A stretch of 38,383 bases of DNA from DAOSVX01 sp964440405 (GTDB lineage Bacteria > Bacillota_I > Bacilli_A > RF39 > UBA660), in the NCBI GenBank assembly GCA_964440405.1, contig CAYTSB010000002.1:1-38383 (forward strand), read 5' to 3'. The translations under genes and the position numbers were made by a program. This document shows positions 1 through 7,412 of this stretch, one piece after another (positions within the stretch are counted from its first letter, which is position 1; the number at the start of each line of letters is the position of its first letter). The notes beneath the pieces were generated by a model. It was not told where the DNA came from and searched no databases. It saw only the letters and a list, made by a program, of their open reading frames with translations.

Positions 1-21
1 TTGTATTATCTAAAGATTTCA

Positions 22-1026
22 TTATTTATCACCTTTATTTTCTTCCAAATATTTATTATAAAATTCATCCATTGAAGATATATATTTTTGATCTTGCATT
101 ACTCTATATTTCTCATATTCACTTTCTGCTTTTTCTACCGCTTGTTTATGAGATATATTTCCACTATTTTGTAATACTTCTTTTCTTCTAAATTTTAATA
201 AATCATCTGTTGCATTTATCCAATCTTTCATTGTCATAACATGTCTTTCTTTTGCTTCATCTTCTGCGAATACTAAAAATATATTTGTTAAATCATCTAG
301 TTTTTCTAGTTCTTCTTTCTTTAAATAATTTTTAGCAATACCTACATCATATTTATATATTAAACCATCAGGAGAATTTTTCCAAGAAGTCAAGCCCATA
401 TGTTCTTTTTCTGAATTAGCTCTACTATATATTAGTTCAGCTGCAGTATGTCCACTAATTGCATAATGAAGTTTATTTTGAACTATTTTAAAAAAAGTAT
501 ATGCCTCTTCTGACTTTGGATTGTAATCAGTTGAAGTTGCTATAAATAAATCTGTAATTTTTTGATAAGCCATTCTTTCACTAACTCTAATTGTTTTAAT
601 ACGTTCTAGTAATTCGTCAAAATACTTAGAGTCATATTTATTTCCTTTTATAAATCTTTCATCATTTAAAGAAAATCCCTTTATCATATATTCTTTTAAT
701 ATTTTAGTAGCCCATATTCTAAACTCTGTTGCTTTTTTTGAATTTACTCTATAACCTACTGCAATTATTGCATCTAGACTATAAACTTCTGTATTATATT
801 TTTTTCCGTCATCTGCAGTTATTTCCATTTTGGAAACAACTGCATCTTTACTCAATTCATTTTCTTCAAATATATTTTTTAAATGTTTAGATACCGCTGG
901 TACACCAACTTCAAATACTTTTGACATTCCTTTTTGCGAAAGCCATAGCGTTTCATCTTTATATATAGCGTCTACTATAATATCGCCATCACTATTTTTA
1001 TATATAATTAAGTTATTATCTTCCAT
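22..1026 (-). CDS. RhuM-family protein (virulence RhuM)
   Basis: 334-residue protein that I recognise as the RhuM family, first described from Salmonella pathogenicity island 3 and scattered among bacteria as an accessory gene. The biochemical role is unknown. The N-terminal half (about residues 10-125) has the family pattern: an opening IIYKNSDGDIIVDA, then TLWLSQKGMSKVFEV with a helix-turn-helix-like run, then VSKMEITADDGKKYNTEVYSLDAI and GYRVNSKKATEFRIWAT. The C-terminal half is helical and charged. There is no signal peptide or membrane segment. SD GGAG lies 9 bases before the ATG. It reads toward the window edge and is complete. The gene is patchily distributed between strains in general, so horizontal acquisition is plausible, but base composition does not stand out from its neighbours. 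Confidence 0.85.
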   Translation of the reverse strand: MEDNNLIIYKNSDGDIIVDAIYKDETLWLSQKGMSKVFEVGVPAVSKHLKNIFEENELSKDAVVSKMEITADDGKKYNTEVYSLDAIIAVGYRVNSKKATEFRIWATKILKEYMIKGFSLNDERFIKGNKYDSKYFDELLERIKTIRVSERMAYQKITDLFIATSTDYNPKSEEAYTFFKIVQNKLHYAISGHTAAELIYSRANSEKEHMGLTSWKNSPDGLIYKYDVGIAKNYLKKEELEKLDDLTNIFLVFAEDEAKERHVMTMKDWINATDDLLKFRRKEVLQNSGNISHKQAVEKAESEYEKYRVMQDQKYISSMDEFYNKYLEENKGDK

Positions 1027-1346
1027 AAATATTCTCCTTTCTGTAGTTTATCATTACTCGTTATTACCTATTATTTTATTAAATCACTATTAATAAATTC
1101 ACTAAAATGTAAAAAGTATTTAACAAAAATTCCTTATCAAATAAGGGCTTGAAGGAGTTTTATCATAAGTCGTTATATACCAATTAATTGAAGTTTTATT
1201 AAGCACATTTTTATTGTTACTATCTGCCATTTTTAAATCACATCCCTGTTTTACTTTTAAAAACCTCTTGATCAGAATAATTTTTAATCATGCTGACACT
1301 TCTGCTTTTTCTAATGAAAATAACAGTATCAAGACTATTTTACCAT
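1027..1346. other. Intergenic stretch with no convincing gene
   Basis: About 320 bases between the RhuM gene and the lepB terminator. I see no tRNA, riboswitch or strong promoter. The one candidate on the minus strand is a 36-codon reading frame at 1120-1230 (ATG at 1230, TAA at 1120; it begins MADSNNKNVLNKTSINWYI). A weak GGGATGTG purine run lies upstream of its ATG. It resembles nothing I know and could be a decayed gene end or chance. Confidence 0.5.
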
Positions 1347-1373
1347 AAAAAAACTAAATATATAAATATTTAG
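1347..1373 (-). terminator. Rho-independent terminator of rplS-lepB
   Basis: On the minus strand CTAAATAT, a 4-base loop and ATATTTAG are followed by seven T. The hairpin overlaps the lepB stop codon. Confidence 0.75.
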
Positions 1374-1852
1374 TCAACAATTCTAATTTTGTTAAATGGA
1401 TATATCACTAAATTAGCATAACCTAAGAGATTTTCTTCTTTAAATGCCCCCAGTTCTCTACTGTCTTTAGAGATAGCCCTATTGTCTCCCATTATAAAGT
1501 ATTCGTTATTATCTAAAGTGATTTCTTCAAAATCACTGGTTTTACCTACCCCATAATTATCAATTAATATTTTATCATCAATATAGATAATACCATTTTG
1601 ACAAGATATTTTTTCATTGGGTAATCCAATAATCCTTTTGATTAAATAAATATCATCTTCTTTTAAAACCACAATATCAAATCTTTTATATTCTTTAAAA
1701 TATTTAGTTATTTTAACTAAAATCATTGCTTCTTTTTCTTTGATATGAGGATACATTGAAGAACCATTTACTCTGATTGGTGTCATAATAAATGTTCTTA
1801 TTACTACTACCACTACAATTATTATTATATAAGGTAATATTTTTTTTAACAT
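1370..1852 (-). CDS. lepB: Signal peptidase I (first copy)
   Basis: 160-residue membrane-bound type I signal peptidase, which removes signal peptides from Sec-exported proteins on the outer face of the membrane. One N-terminal membrane anchor (residues 5-23) is followed by the catalytic Ser in NGSSMYP (S32), the general-base Lys in YLIKRIIGLP (K72), and the family boxes MGDNR and SKDSR. The short length is typical of Gram-positive SipS-type enzymes. It starts two bases after the rplS stop with only a weak SD (AAGAAA), so translation is probably coupled to rplS. A second, divergent signal peptidase lies at 32058-32612. Confidence 0.93.
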   Translation of the reverse strand: MLKKILPYIIIIVVVVVIRTFIMTPIRVNGSSMYPHIKEKEAMILVKITKYFKEYKRFDIVVLKEDDIYLIKRIIGLPNEKISCQNGIIYIDDKILIDNYGVGKTSDFEEITLDNNEYFIMGDNRAISKDSRELGAFKEENLLGYANLVIYPFNKIRIVD

Positions 1853-1854
1853 AA

Positions 1855-2193
1855 TTAGTTTCTTTCTTTAACTTTATATTCTTTACGCATTTTAGCTAAG
1901 AAGTTTAATTTTGCACGACGAACCATACCTTTTTTAATTACAGTAATTTTATCAATTGTCGGTGCATTGACTGGAAAAGTTCTAACAACACCAATTCCTG
2001 CACTTTTCTTACGAACTGAAAAAGTCTCTGATACTCCGCCACCTTTTTTACTAGTAACAATACCTTCAAATGCTTGGATTCTTTCTTTTTTTCCTTCTTT
2101 AACCCAAACATCAACTTTAACTATATCTCCAACTCTAAATTCGGGGACATCTTTTTTAATTTGCTTCTTAGTAACTTTATCTACTAAATTCAT
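1855..2193 (-). CDS. rplS: 50S ribosomal protein L19
   Basis: 112-residue L19, a large-subunit protein at the interface with the 30S subunit. The start is the ATG at 2193 (MNLVDKVTKKQIKKDVPEF), because it has SD AGAAAGGA nine bases upstream and matches the family's usual N-terminus. The longer reading frame would run into the leader. Family signatures seen are FRVGDIVKVDVWVKEGKKER, RIQAFEGIV, FSVRKKSAGIGVVRTFP and RRAKLNFL near the end. In Bacillus rplS follows trmD directly. Here three unknown genes lie between, and rplS has its own promoter and structured leader. Confidence 0.97.
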   Translation of the reverse strand: MNLVDKVTKKQIKKDVPEFRVGDIVKVDVWVKEGKKERIQAFEGIVTSKKGGGVSETFSVRKKSAGIGVVRTFPVNAPTIDKITVIKKGMVRRAKLNFLAKMRKEYKVKERN

Positions 2194-2220
2194 ACGATCA
2201 ATTCCTTTCTTAATAATATA

Positions 2221-2250
2221 TGTAATCATATTCTTAAATAGCGGATTACA
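2221..2250 (-). promoter_or_regulatory. rplS leader hairpin (L19-leader-like)
   Basis: In the roughly 65-nt leader between the rplS promoter and its SD, TGTAATC (2244-2250 on the minus strand) and GATTACA (2221-2227) are exact inverted copies around a 16-nt interior. Low-GC Gram-positive bacteria have a known L19 leader RNA at this place, presumed to be autoregulatory. I infer this is its equivalent but cannot align it to the family model here. Confidence 0.5.
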
Positions 2251-2266
2251 CATTTGAAGCAGATAT

Positions 2267-2295
2267 AGTATAGCATAAATTTTTTTTTAGAACAA
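2267..2295 (-). promoter_or_regulatory. Promoter of rplS-lepB
   Basis: Minus strand: -35 TTGTTC (2290-2295), 17-bp spacer, extended -10 TGC-TATACT (2267-2272). It lies just downstream of the terminator of the preceding gene. Confidence 0.75.
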
Positions 2296-2301
2296 GTCCT
2301 A

Positions 2302-2331
2302 ACTAAAAGAAAAGCAGGAATTCTTCCTGCT
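2302..2331 (-). terminator. Rho-independent terminator before rplS
   Basis: Minus strand AGCAGGAA-GAA-TTCCTGCT followed by TTTCTTTT. A perfect 8-bp stem that overlaps the stop codon of the 580-residue gene. Confidence 0.88.
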
Positions 2332-4072
2332 ATAAATGTTTTATTGGATCTTCATTAGGTCCGGCTTTTTCTTTATCTAATAAAGAACTTTTTCTGGTTT
2401 GCAATATTACCCAATCCATTCCTGGCATTTTCATTAGTTCTTCTATTTCTTCAAGAGTTAATTCACCAAAGTTATTTACATATTTATCATATAATTTATC
2501 TATATGTTCTTGACTTGGTTCATTTTGTGAAGTTTCAGCTGAATTATTTTGACTATCTACTTCAGGATTATAAGGAACATCTAATATTTCTTCTATGCCA
2601 AACATTTTGATCAATTCTTTTTCAAATAATTTGCTTGTTGGAGAATTTAATATGATAGTTTTTTCTTCATCACTTAAGCTTATACCAGTTTTAAATTTTT
2701 TAATAGCTTCGCTTTCTTTTAATTTATCCTCTAAATACTCTCTTTCTGATGAATCCAATGGCATAATCGGATCTCCTGGTTTTGCAACTAAGTTTTGATC
2801 TATCCAATCCTTTTCTTCATCAGTTAAAGAAGAATTATTTAAAATATTTAACAAAGCCCCGGCATTTAAATCTGCACCAGATTCTTTTTGCGTAACTAAG
2901 TCTTTTAAAGTAGCTATAGCAGCCATTCTATTATCAAAAATTGAAATTAATTCATTATCTATTATCGGTGAGGTGTTTGCTGATGTTGGGGTTGGTTCTG
3001 GTTGTTTGACAGTTGGTTCTGATTGTTGAGGGGTTGGTTCTGGTTGCTGAACAACTGGTTCTGGTTGTTGAGGGATTGGTTCTGGCGACTTATTAGTTTT
3101 TATTGTAAGCAAATCTCTTATGTCACGAGCAACCTGATTTTTAAATTCACACCAACCTTTTTTGTTTTTTAATTTAGTTAGTCGTATTTTTAATAAGCCA
3201 CGATCCATTCTTTTATTGATGCTTCTTACTTTATCAATCAAATTACCGGCTTTTAGTTTTTCTATTTCCCCATCTAAAATATTTATATTATCTTGGGTTT
3301 TATTCGTAGCATTAATATATTCAGTTCTTTCGCTAACAAAATTAAATTCACGCCTTGCTACTTTCTCTTGTTTTTTAAATTTTCTTTCGCTTTTGGCTAA
3401 ATAGCGATTTAAATTACGATTAATAATTTTCTTTTGTTTAGCTTTAATTTTACCATCTTTAGTTTGTAACTTGGCTATTCTTGCCTGAACAGCTTTTTGA
3501 CGTGCTTCATTAGCTTTCTTTTTAAACTCTGTACGATATTCTCTGCTTTTTAGACTTGCTAATTTACTATTTTCTTGCGCGAGAAGTTCATTTTGTCCTG
3601 ATATTCTGTGCATTCTCAAATCTTGGTTTTCTACAACCTGTTGAGCTACAAAATTATCAATTAATGAAGAATCTAATCCCGATCCTCTTTCGTACGCTCC
3701 AATGCCTTTGCTGTTTTTTCCTTGAATAATTTTTAAAAAGCCATTTAAACTTTTTTTATCAGCAGTTATTTCTTTTAAATTTTCTTCTAAGACAGCTTTA
3801 TCTTCAGAAGTTAAATTAGGATCTTTTAAAATCTTTTTATAATCATCAATAATAATCTCACGATCAGTAATAACATCCCTAACTGAATTCATAGCTTCTT
3901 CATTAATTTGAGCAACATAAATAGCTCTTGAATTTTTTAGCAGATTAATATCATTTTCAGTTAAATCATAATTTACATCGGGAGCTTTTATTCCTAATTT
4001 CTTGGCAACTTTTAATAATTGAGTTGGCGTTATACTTATTTTATTGTTTTTTGGATAATCAATTATTTTCAT
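2330..4072 (-). CDS. Uncharacterised coiled-coil protein with QPEP repeats
   Basis: 580-residue cytoplasmic protein that I do not recognise. It has no signal peptide or membrane segment and a single Cys. Residues 1-130 are helical. Residues 150-320 are extremely Lys/Arg/Glu-rich and look like a long coiled coil. Residues 335-362 are four tandem seven-residue units of the type QQPEPTP, forming a Pro/Glu hinge. Residues 375-575 are acidic and helical, with recurring LTDEEKDWI, LSDEEKTII and LTLEEIEEL turns. It follows the DUF1292 gene by 17 bases, so the two are probably one operon. The shape suggests a structural or scaffold protein, but no function can be assigned. Confidence 0.8.
   Translation of the reverse strand: MKIIDYPKNNKISITPTQLLKVAKKLGIKAPDVNYDLTENDINLLKNSRAIYVAQINEEAMNSVRDVITDREIIIDDYKKILKDPNLTSEDKAVLEENLKEITADKKSLNGFLKIIQGKNSKGIGAYERGSGLDSSLIDNFVAQQVVENQDLRMHRISGQNELLAQENSKLASLKSREYRTEFKKKANEARQKAVQARIAKLQTKDGKIKAKQKKIINRNLNRYLAKSERKFKKQEKVARREFNFVSERTEYINATNKTQDNINILDGEIEKLKAGNLIDKVRSINKRMDRGLLKIRLTKLKNKKGWCEFKNQVARDIRDLLTIKTNKSPEPIPQQPEPVVQQPEPTPQQSEPTVKQPEPTPTSANTSPIIDNELISIFDNRMAAIATLKDLVTQKESGADLNAGALLNILNNSSLTDEEKDWIDQNLVAKPGDPIMPLDSSEREYLEDKLKESEAIKKFKTGISLSDEEKTIILNSPTSKLFEKELIKMFGIEEILDVPYNPEVDSQNNSAETSQNEPSQEHIDKLYDKYVNNFGELTLEEIEELMKMPGMDWVILQTRKSSLLDKEKAGPNEDPIKHL
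2987..3070 (-). repeat. Four tandem 21-bp units encoding QQPEPTP-like heptads
   Basis: In-frame tandem repeat inside the 580-residue gene: QQPEPVV, QQPEPTP, QQSEPTV, KQPEPTP. At DNA level the plus strand shows recurring GGTTCTGGTTG. This is the sort of tract likely to vary in copy number between strains. Confidence 0.85.
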
Positions 4073-4089
4073 TTAATACTTACACCCCC

Positions 4090-4350
4090 TTATTCCTCTT
4101 CGTCAGCAACGCGATCAATTTCTTTATTAATAAAATCAATTTCTCTTTGATCTGTAATTGTATCTAATGAATAGGAATCTTCACTTTCATTTAAGATTGA
4201 GGCATAAACGGTTTGATTATCAGTACCTAGAGTATATAAAACAAACTCCTTATCAAATTCCTCTGATTCCACAATATCTAATACTGAAATTTCTACTTGG
4301 CTTCCATCCTCAATTGTTACTAATAATTTATTATCAAATTCTTCTTCCAT
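4090..4350 (-). CDS. DUF1292 (YrzB-like) protein
   Basis: 86-residue acidic protein of the DUF1292 family, widespread in Firmicutes and of unknown function. The family pattern is clear: LVTIEDGSQVEISVLDIVE, then KEFVLYTL, then VYASILNE, ending in an acidic tail. In Bacillus the family member yrzB lies in the yrrL-yrzB neighbourhood near udk and greA, which is not the context here. SD AGGAGG lies upstream of the ATG, and a separate promoter precedes it. Confidence 0.85.
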   Translation of the reverse strand: MEEEFDNKLLVTIEDGSQVEISVLDIVESEEFDKEFVLYTLGTDNQTVYASILNESEDSYSLDTITDQREIDFINKEIDRVADEEE

Positions 4351-4373
4351 TTTTTTATCCTCCTATCATGACA

Positions 4374-4402
4374 ATTATAGCAAAATAAAATACCATTAGC
4401 AA
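4374..4402 (-). promoter_or_regulatory. Promoter of the DUF1292 gene
   Basis: Minus strand: -35 TTGCTA (4397-4402), 17-bp spacer, extended -10 TGC-TATAAT (4374-4379). The SD and ATG lie about 25 bases downstream. Confidence 0.65.
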
Positions 4403-4427
4403 TATTTTTATCTAGTGCGATGGTATT
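4389..4427 (-). terminator. Possible terminator of the trmD operon
   Basis: AATACCAT (4420-4427, minus) and ATGGTATT (4389-4396, minus) form an 8-bp stem with a long loop, followed by TTATTTTG. It overlaps the end of the 145-residue gene and the promoter of the next one. The long loop lowers confidence. Confidence 0.4.
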
Positions 4428-4845
4428 CCTGTTCTTTAATTTCCTCGTAATCTTTGACCATTAATATTTTAACTCTTAATTCGTTTTCCAAGTATCTAAT
4501 TTTCTTTAAAAACAACTCTTCTTTTTCTCGAGAAAGAAATTTTTGATATTTATTTAAAACAATACTTCTAAGACGCATTACTTCATCTAAAACTAATTTA
4601 GCATCATCTTCACCAGCATCATCAGCTTCAACAACTCTTAAAGTTTTATAAGCAATTTTTTTAAATAAAGCATCAAATTTAATAGTTAGTATTTTATCAA
4701 TTAAACGGGGATTAATAATTACTACTTTATTAACATTCAAATAAGAATCACTATCTAATTTAGGATTAAAAGTATAACCATCAAGATTATAATCAAAATA
4801 TATTATTTCATTGGTTTTAGCATTTTTCTTAATTAGATAGTTCAT
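4408..4845 (-). CDS. Uncharacterised protein at the end of the trmD operon
   Basis: 145-residue soluble protein that I do not recognise. Residues 1-60 look like beta strands with a hydrophobic core (VVIINPRLIDKILTI). From about 80 to the end it is a Lys/Glu-rich helix that could be a coiled coil, so oligomerisation or partner binding is possible. It begins 9 bases after the trmD stop with a good SD (AGGAGGGA), so it is translated as the last gene of the operon. Its place beside trmD and rimM might suggest an RNA- or ribosome-related role, but that is inference only. Confidence 0.75.
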   Translation of the reverse strand: MNYLIKKNAKTNEIIYFDYNLDGYTFNPKLDSDSYLNVNKVVIINPRLIDKILTIKFDALFKKIAYKTLRVVEADDAGEDDAKLVLDEVMRLRSIVLNKYQKFLSREKEELFLKKIRYLENELRVKILMVKDYEEIKEQEYHRTR

Positions 4846-4854
4846 TAGTCCCTC

Positions 4855-5517
4855 CTATTTTAATAAATCCGGTCTTTTCTCCTTAGTTTTTTTTATTCTT
4901 TGTTCCTGTCGCCAATCATTAATTTTTTGATGATTACCACTCAATAATACCTCTGGGACATCCATTCCTCTATAGGAATCGGGTTTAGTATATGTTGGAT
5001 AATCAAGTAGATTATCATTAAATGATTCTGAATCTAAGCTATCCTCTTTAATTACTCCTTTAATTAATCTTGTGACACTATCAATAATAGCTAAAGCAGG
5101 AATTTCACCCCCGGTTAAGATAAAGTCACCGATGCTGATCTCTTCATTAACTATAGTTCTAATTCTTTCATCAAAGCCTTCATAGTGACCACAGATAATT
5201 ATTAAATGTTTCTTTTTAACTAATTCTCTCACTTTACCTTGATTATAAGTGATTCCATCCGGAGTCATTAAGATGATATAAGAATCTTTAGTTTTAATAG
5301 CTTCAATACATCTAAATATCGGGTCACACATTAAAACCATTCCTGATCCTCCGCCATAAGGAGTGTCATCAACTTGATGATTATTATAAACTGAATAATC
5401 TCTAAAATTAATAATATTAATTTCTATTAATGACTTGTCGATAGCTCTTTTAACAATTGATTCATTTAAATAATCATTAAATATACTAGGAAATAAAGTT
5501 AAAACATCTATTTTCAT
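4855..5517 (-). CDS. trmD: tRNA (guanine-N1)-methyltransferase TrmD
   Basis: 220-residue SPOUT-class methyltransferase that makes m1G37 next to the anticodon in tRNAs reading CCN, CUN and CGG, which prevents +1 frameshifting. Signatures of the knotted SAM-binding fold are all present: PYGGGSGMVLMCDPIF near residue 55, ICGHYEGFDERI near 110, SIGDFILTGGEIPALAIID near 130, and the C-terminal EVLLSGNHQKINDWR. Its ATG overlaps the rimM stop (TAATG), so translation is coupled. The rimM-trmD order is conserved in Firmicutes. Confidence 0.97.
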   Translation of the reverse strand: MKIDVLTLFPSIFNDYLNESIVKRAIDKSLIEINIINFRDYSVYNNHQVDDTPYGGGSGMVLMCDPIFRCIEAIKTKDSYIILMTPDGITYNQGKVRELVKKKHLIIICGHYEGFDERIRTIVNEEISIGDFILTGGEIPALAIIDSVTRLIKGVIKEDSLDSESFNDNLLDYPTYTKPDSYRGMDVPEVLLSGNHQKINDWRQEQRIKKTKEKRPDLLK

Positions 5518-6008
5518 TATATCAATCCTTCAATATTAATTAATTCAATTATTTTTTTATTAAAATCAACGCTTTTAATAAAATGATCGTTCTTGGGAAT
5601 ATAAATCATTTTTTTCCCTTTTATTACAAGCAATATATTACCATTATTATTTAAAATGTCAATTATTGCCCCTAAATTTTTATTATTATAATAAGCATTT
5701 AAACCTATTAAATCACTAAGAAGATATTCATCATCGCTTAAATTTAAATCCACTTTTTTAAAATATAAGTTCTGACCTTTATATTTTAAAACATCATTAA
5801 TATTAGTTATTCCCTTTAAAGTAATCATTTCATAAATTTTATGATGGCGATAGGTGTTAATTGTTTCTAGTACTTTTTCCTCACCAATATAAATTTTATT
5901 ATTAGGTTTAAAAATTCGATCAAGATATTCACATTCAGAAATTATTCTAATTTCACCTTTAATTCCATGAGTATTAACTATTTTACCAAGATATATATAT
6001 TCATTCAT
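5517..6008 (-). CDS. rimM: Ribosome maturation factor RimM
   Basis: 163 residues from the ATG at 6008. RimM binds S19 and helps assemble the 30S head. The N-terminus YLGKIVNTHGIKGEIRI is the family signature of the first beta-barrel. The C-terminal half is the PRC-barrel (LLSDLIGL, IPKNDHFIK). A reading frame exists four codons upstream, but GAGG sits six bases before the 6008 ATG, so that start is preferred. It overlaps the end of the upstream methyltransferase by 8 bases. Confidence 0.93.
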   Translation of the reverse strand: MNEYIYLGKIVNTHGIKGEIRIISECEYLDRIFKPNNKIYIGEEKVLETINTYRHHKIYEMITLKGITNINDVLKYKGQNLYFKKVDLNLSDDEYLLSDLIGLNAYYNNKNLGAIIDILNNNGNILLVIKGKKMIYIPKNDHFIKSVDFNKKIIELINIEGLI

Positions 6009-6723
6009 CATAAACCTCATACATTAAAATACTACCAGCAATTCCAACATTTAAACTTTCACAATCTTTAGTCATTTTAATATTGACTTTTTTAGCGCAC
6101 AGTTTTAAAACATTTTCTCCAAGTCCTTTGCCTTCATTACCTAAAACAAGTGCCATATTTTCAGTTTTAATATCCTTAATATCAACTCCGTTATTAACAT
6201 CAGTTCCAACAATTAAATAATTCTTTGATTTTAAAATATCAATCATTTCTAAAGTATTTTTATTAATAATATTTAACTTAAATATCATTCCTTCCGTTGC
6301 TCTTAAGACTTTAGAATTATAAATTGATACAGTATTGCTACCAATCACTACTGTTTTAAAATTAAATGCCAAAGCACTTCTAATTAAAGTACCTAGATTT
6401 CCCGGATCCTGAATATTATCTAAAATCAATATTTTAGGAGTTAGACTTTTTTCTTTTAATTTATAACAAACTCCCATAACGTTAGGAAGACTTTCCAAAT
6501 CACTTAGTTTTTTCATAATTTCGTTAGTTATTAAATAATGAGGAATATCTTTACTATATATCTTATTCCCTGTCGTAATTATTTCTTTTAAATAACCACT
6601 GTTTAAAGCTTCCAAGACCAGATGTTCTCCTTCAATAATAAATAACTCATCCTGATATTTTTTTTGTTTTAATTTACTCCAGAATACAACTTTACCATTA
6701 GTTAAACTATTTATTTCTTTCAT
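6001..6723 (-). CDS. TrmH/SpoU-family RNA 2'-O-methyltransferase
   Basis: 240-residue SPOUT RNA methyltransferase that transfers a methyl group from SAM to a ribose 2'-OH, probably in rRNA. The three family motifs are visible: LDNIQDPGNLGTLIRSA at 101-117, LVLGNEGKGL at 192-201, and CESLNVGIAGSILMYE at 221-236. The N-terminus (residues 10-90) is the L30e-like substrate-binding domain. It most resembles Bacillus YsgA. The target nucleotide cannot be read from sequence. The ATG overlaps the TAA of the upstream peptidase gene by one base. Confidence 0.9.
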   Translation of the reverse strand: MKEINSLTNGKVVFWSKLKQKKYQDELFIIEGEHLVLEALNSGYLKEIITTGNKIYSKDIPHYLITNEIMKKLSDLESLPNVMGVCYKLKEKSLTPKILILDNIQDPGNLGTLIRSALAFNFKTVVIGSNTVSIYNSKVLRATEGMIFKLNIINKNTLEMIDILKSKNYLIVGTDVNNGVDIKDIKTENMALVLGNEGKGLGENVLKLCAKKVNIKMTKDCESLNVGIAGSILMYEVYDE

Positions 6724-7355
6724 TAAATCCCTCTTAACATCTTTCTAGCTCTTTTATAATATGGATAATACTTACTAACTTCATTCCAGAAAAATTTACT
6801 GTGATTAGGATGGTAAAAATGACATATTTCATGAATAATAACATAGTCAATTAAACTTAAATCCTTTTTCAAGAGTTCACTATTTAAAGTAATTATATTA
6901 TCTTTACGATTACATACTCCCCATCTGGTTTTCATTCTTCTTATTTTTAAGCCACAGGAAACATTAGGAAACAGTTTTAAATTTTCATTTAATCTGCTGC
7001 TAAATACTTCACCACATTTTTTTAAATAAAATTTATCCAACATTTTATCATCTTTAACATAGACATTTTCTTCATCAAAATTAATAATATCTACTTTGTC
7101 ATCATAAATAACATTATACCTGTTACCTAAATAATAAAAATAGGCATCTTTATCTTTTTCATGCAATTTTAAATAATACATTTTTCTAATAGCATCTACT
7201 TTATCATTAATAATTCTGATTATTTCTTTTTCACTAACTAATTTATTAGTTGTAACTAATAAATTTAAGTTATCATCAATCCGAAAATAAATATTTTTGA
7301 TATTCTTCCTAATTATTATAATATTTATTAGATTATTATCAATATTCATTTTCAT
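6723..7355 (-). CDS. YgjP/M48-type zinc metallopeptidase (DUF45)
   Basis: 210 residues from the ATG at 7355. I prefer this over a GTG four codons upstream because GTGGGA lies at normal SD distance before it. The C-terminal part carries the family core MKTRWGVCNRKDNIITLN followed by the zinc site HEICH (residues 175-179) and downstream HPNHSKFFW, as in the YgjP-like group of SprT/M48 peptidases. It is soluble, with no membrane helices. The substrate is unknown. As first gene of the methyltransferase-rimM-trmD operon it may simply share that promoter. Confidence 0.88.
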   Translation of the reverse strand: MKMNIDNNLINIIIIRKNIKNIYFRIDDNLNLLVTTNKLVSEKEIIRIINDKVDAIRKMYYLKLHEKDKDAYFYYLGNRYNVIYDDKVDIINFDEENVYVKDDKMLDKFYLKKCGEVFSSRLNENLKLFPNVSCGLKIRRMKTRWGVCNRKDNIITLNSELLKKDLSLIDYVIIHEICHFYHPNHSKFFWNEVSKYYPYYKRARKMLRGI

Positions 7356-7370
7356 AATACATCCCACTTA

Positions 7371-7376
7371 ATTATA
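7371..7376 (-). promoter_or_regulatory. -10 element of the ygjP-rimM-trmD operon
   Basis: Minus strand TATAAT 15 bases before the ATG at 7355. I see no good -35. Confidence 0.45.
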
Positions 7377-7386
7377 TCACATCAAA

Positions 7387-7412
7387 TAAAAAACTCATAT
7401 TTTTATGAGTTT
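7387..7412. terminator. Bidirectional-looking terminator
   Basis: AAAAACTCAT, a short loop and ATGAGTTTTT form a 10-bp stem with A and T runs on both sides. It ends the 179-residue orphan gene on the minus strand, directly after its stop. Confidence 0.85.

Noticed and set aside
1967..2257. 96-codon plus-strand frame opposite rplS
   Set aside because: It is the mirror of the L19 gene, which is certain. It has no SD and no plausible product. Similar antisense frames over the RhuM, coiled-coil, parC, InlB-repeat and rluD genes were dropped for the same reason.
2987..3070. The GGTTCTGGTTG repeats as a CRISPR or regulatory repeat
   Set aside because: They are in frame, have a 21-bp period without spacers, and encode the QPEP heptads.
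4097..4103. TGACGAA as a Spo0A box
   Set aside because: It lies inside the DUF1292 coding sequence, far from any promoter. Similar heptamers occur in other coding regions, so it is background.
6001..6003. Use of TGA as Trp, as in Mycoplasma-like relatives
   Set aside because: TGA ends the methyltransferase at the proper place, overlapping rimM. Trp is encoded by TGG throughout, so the code is standard.
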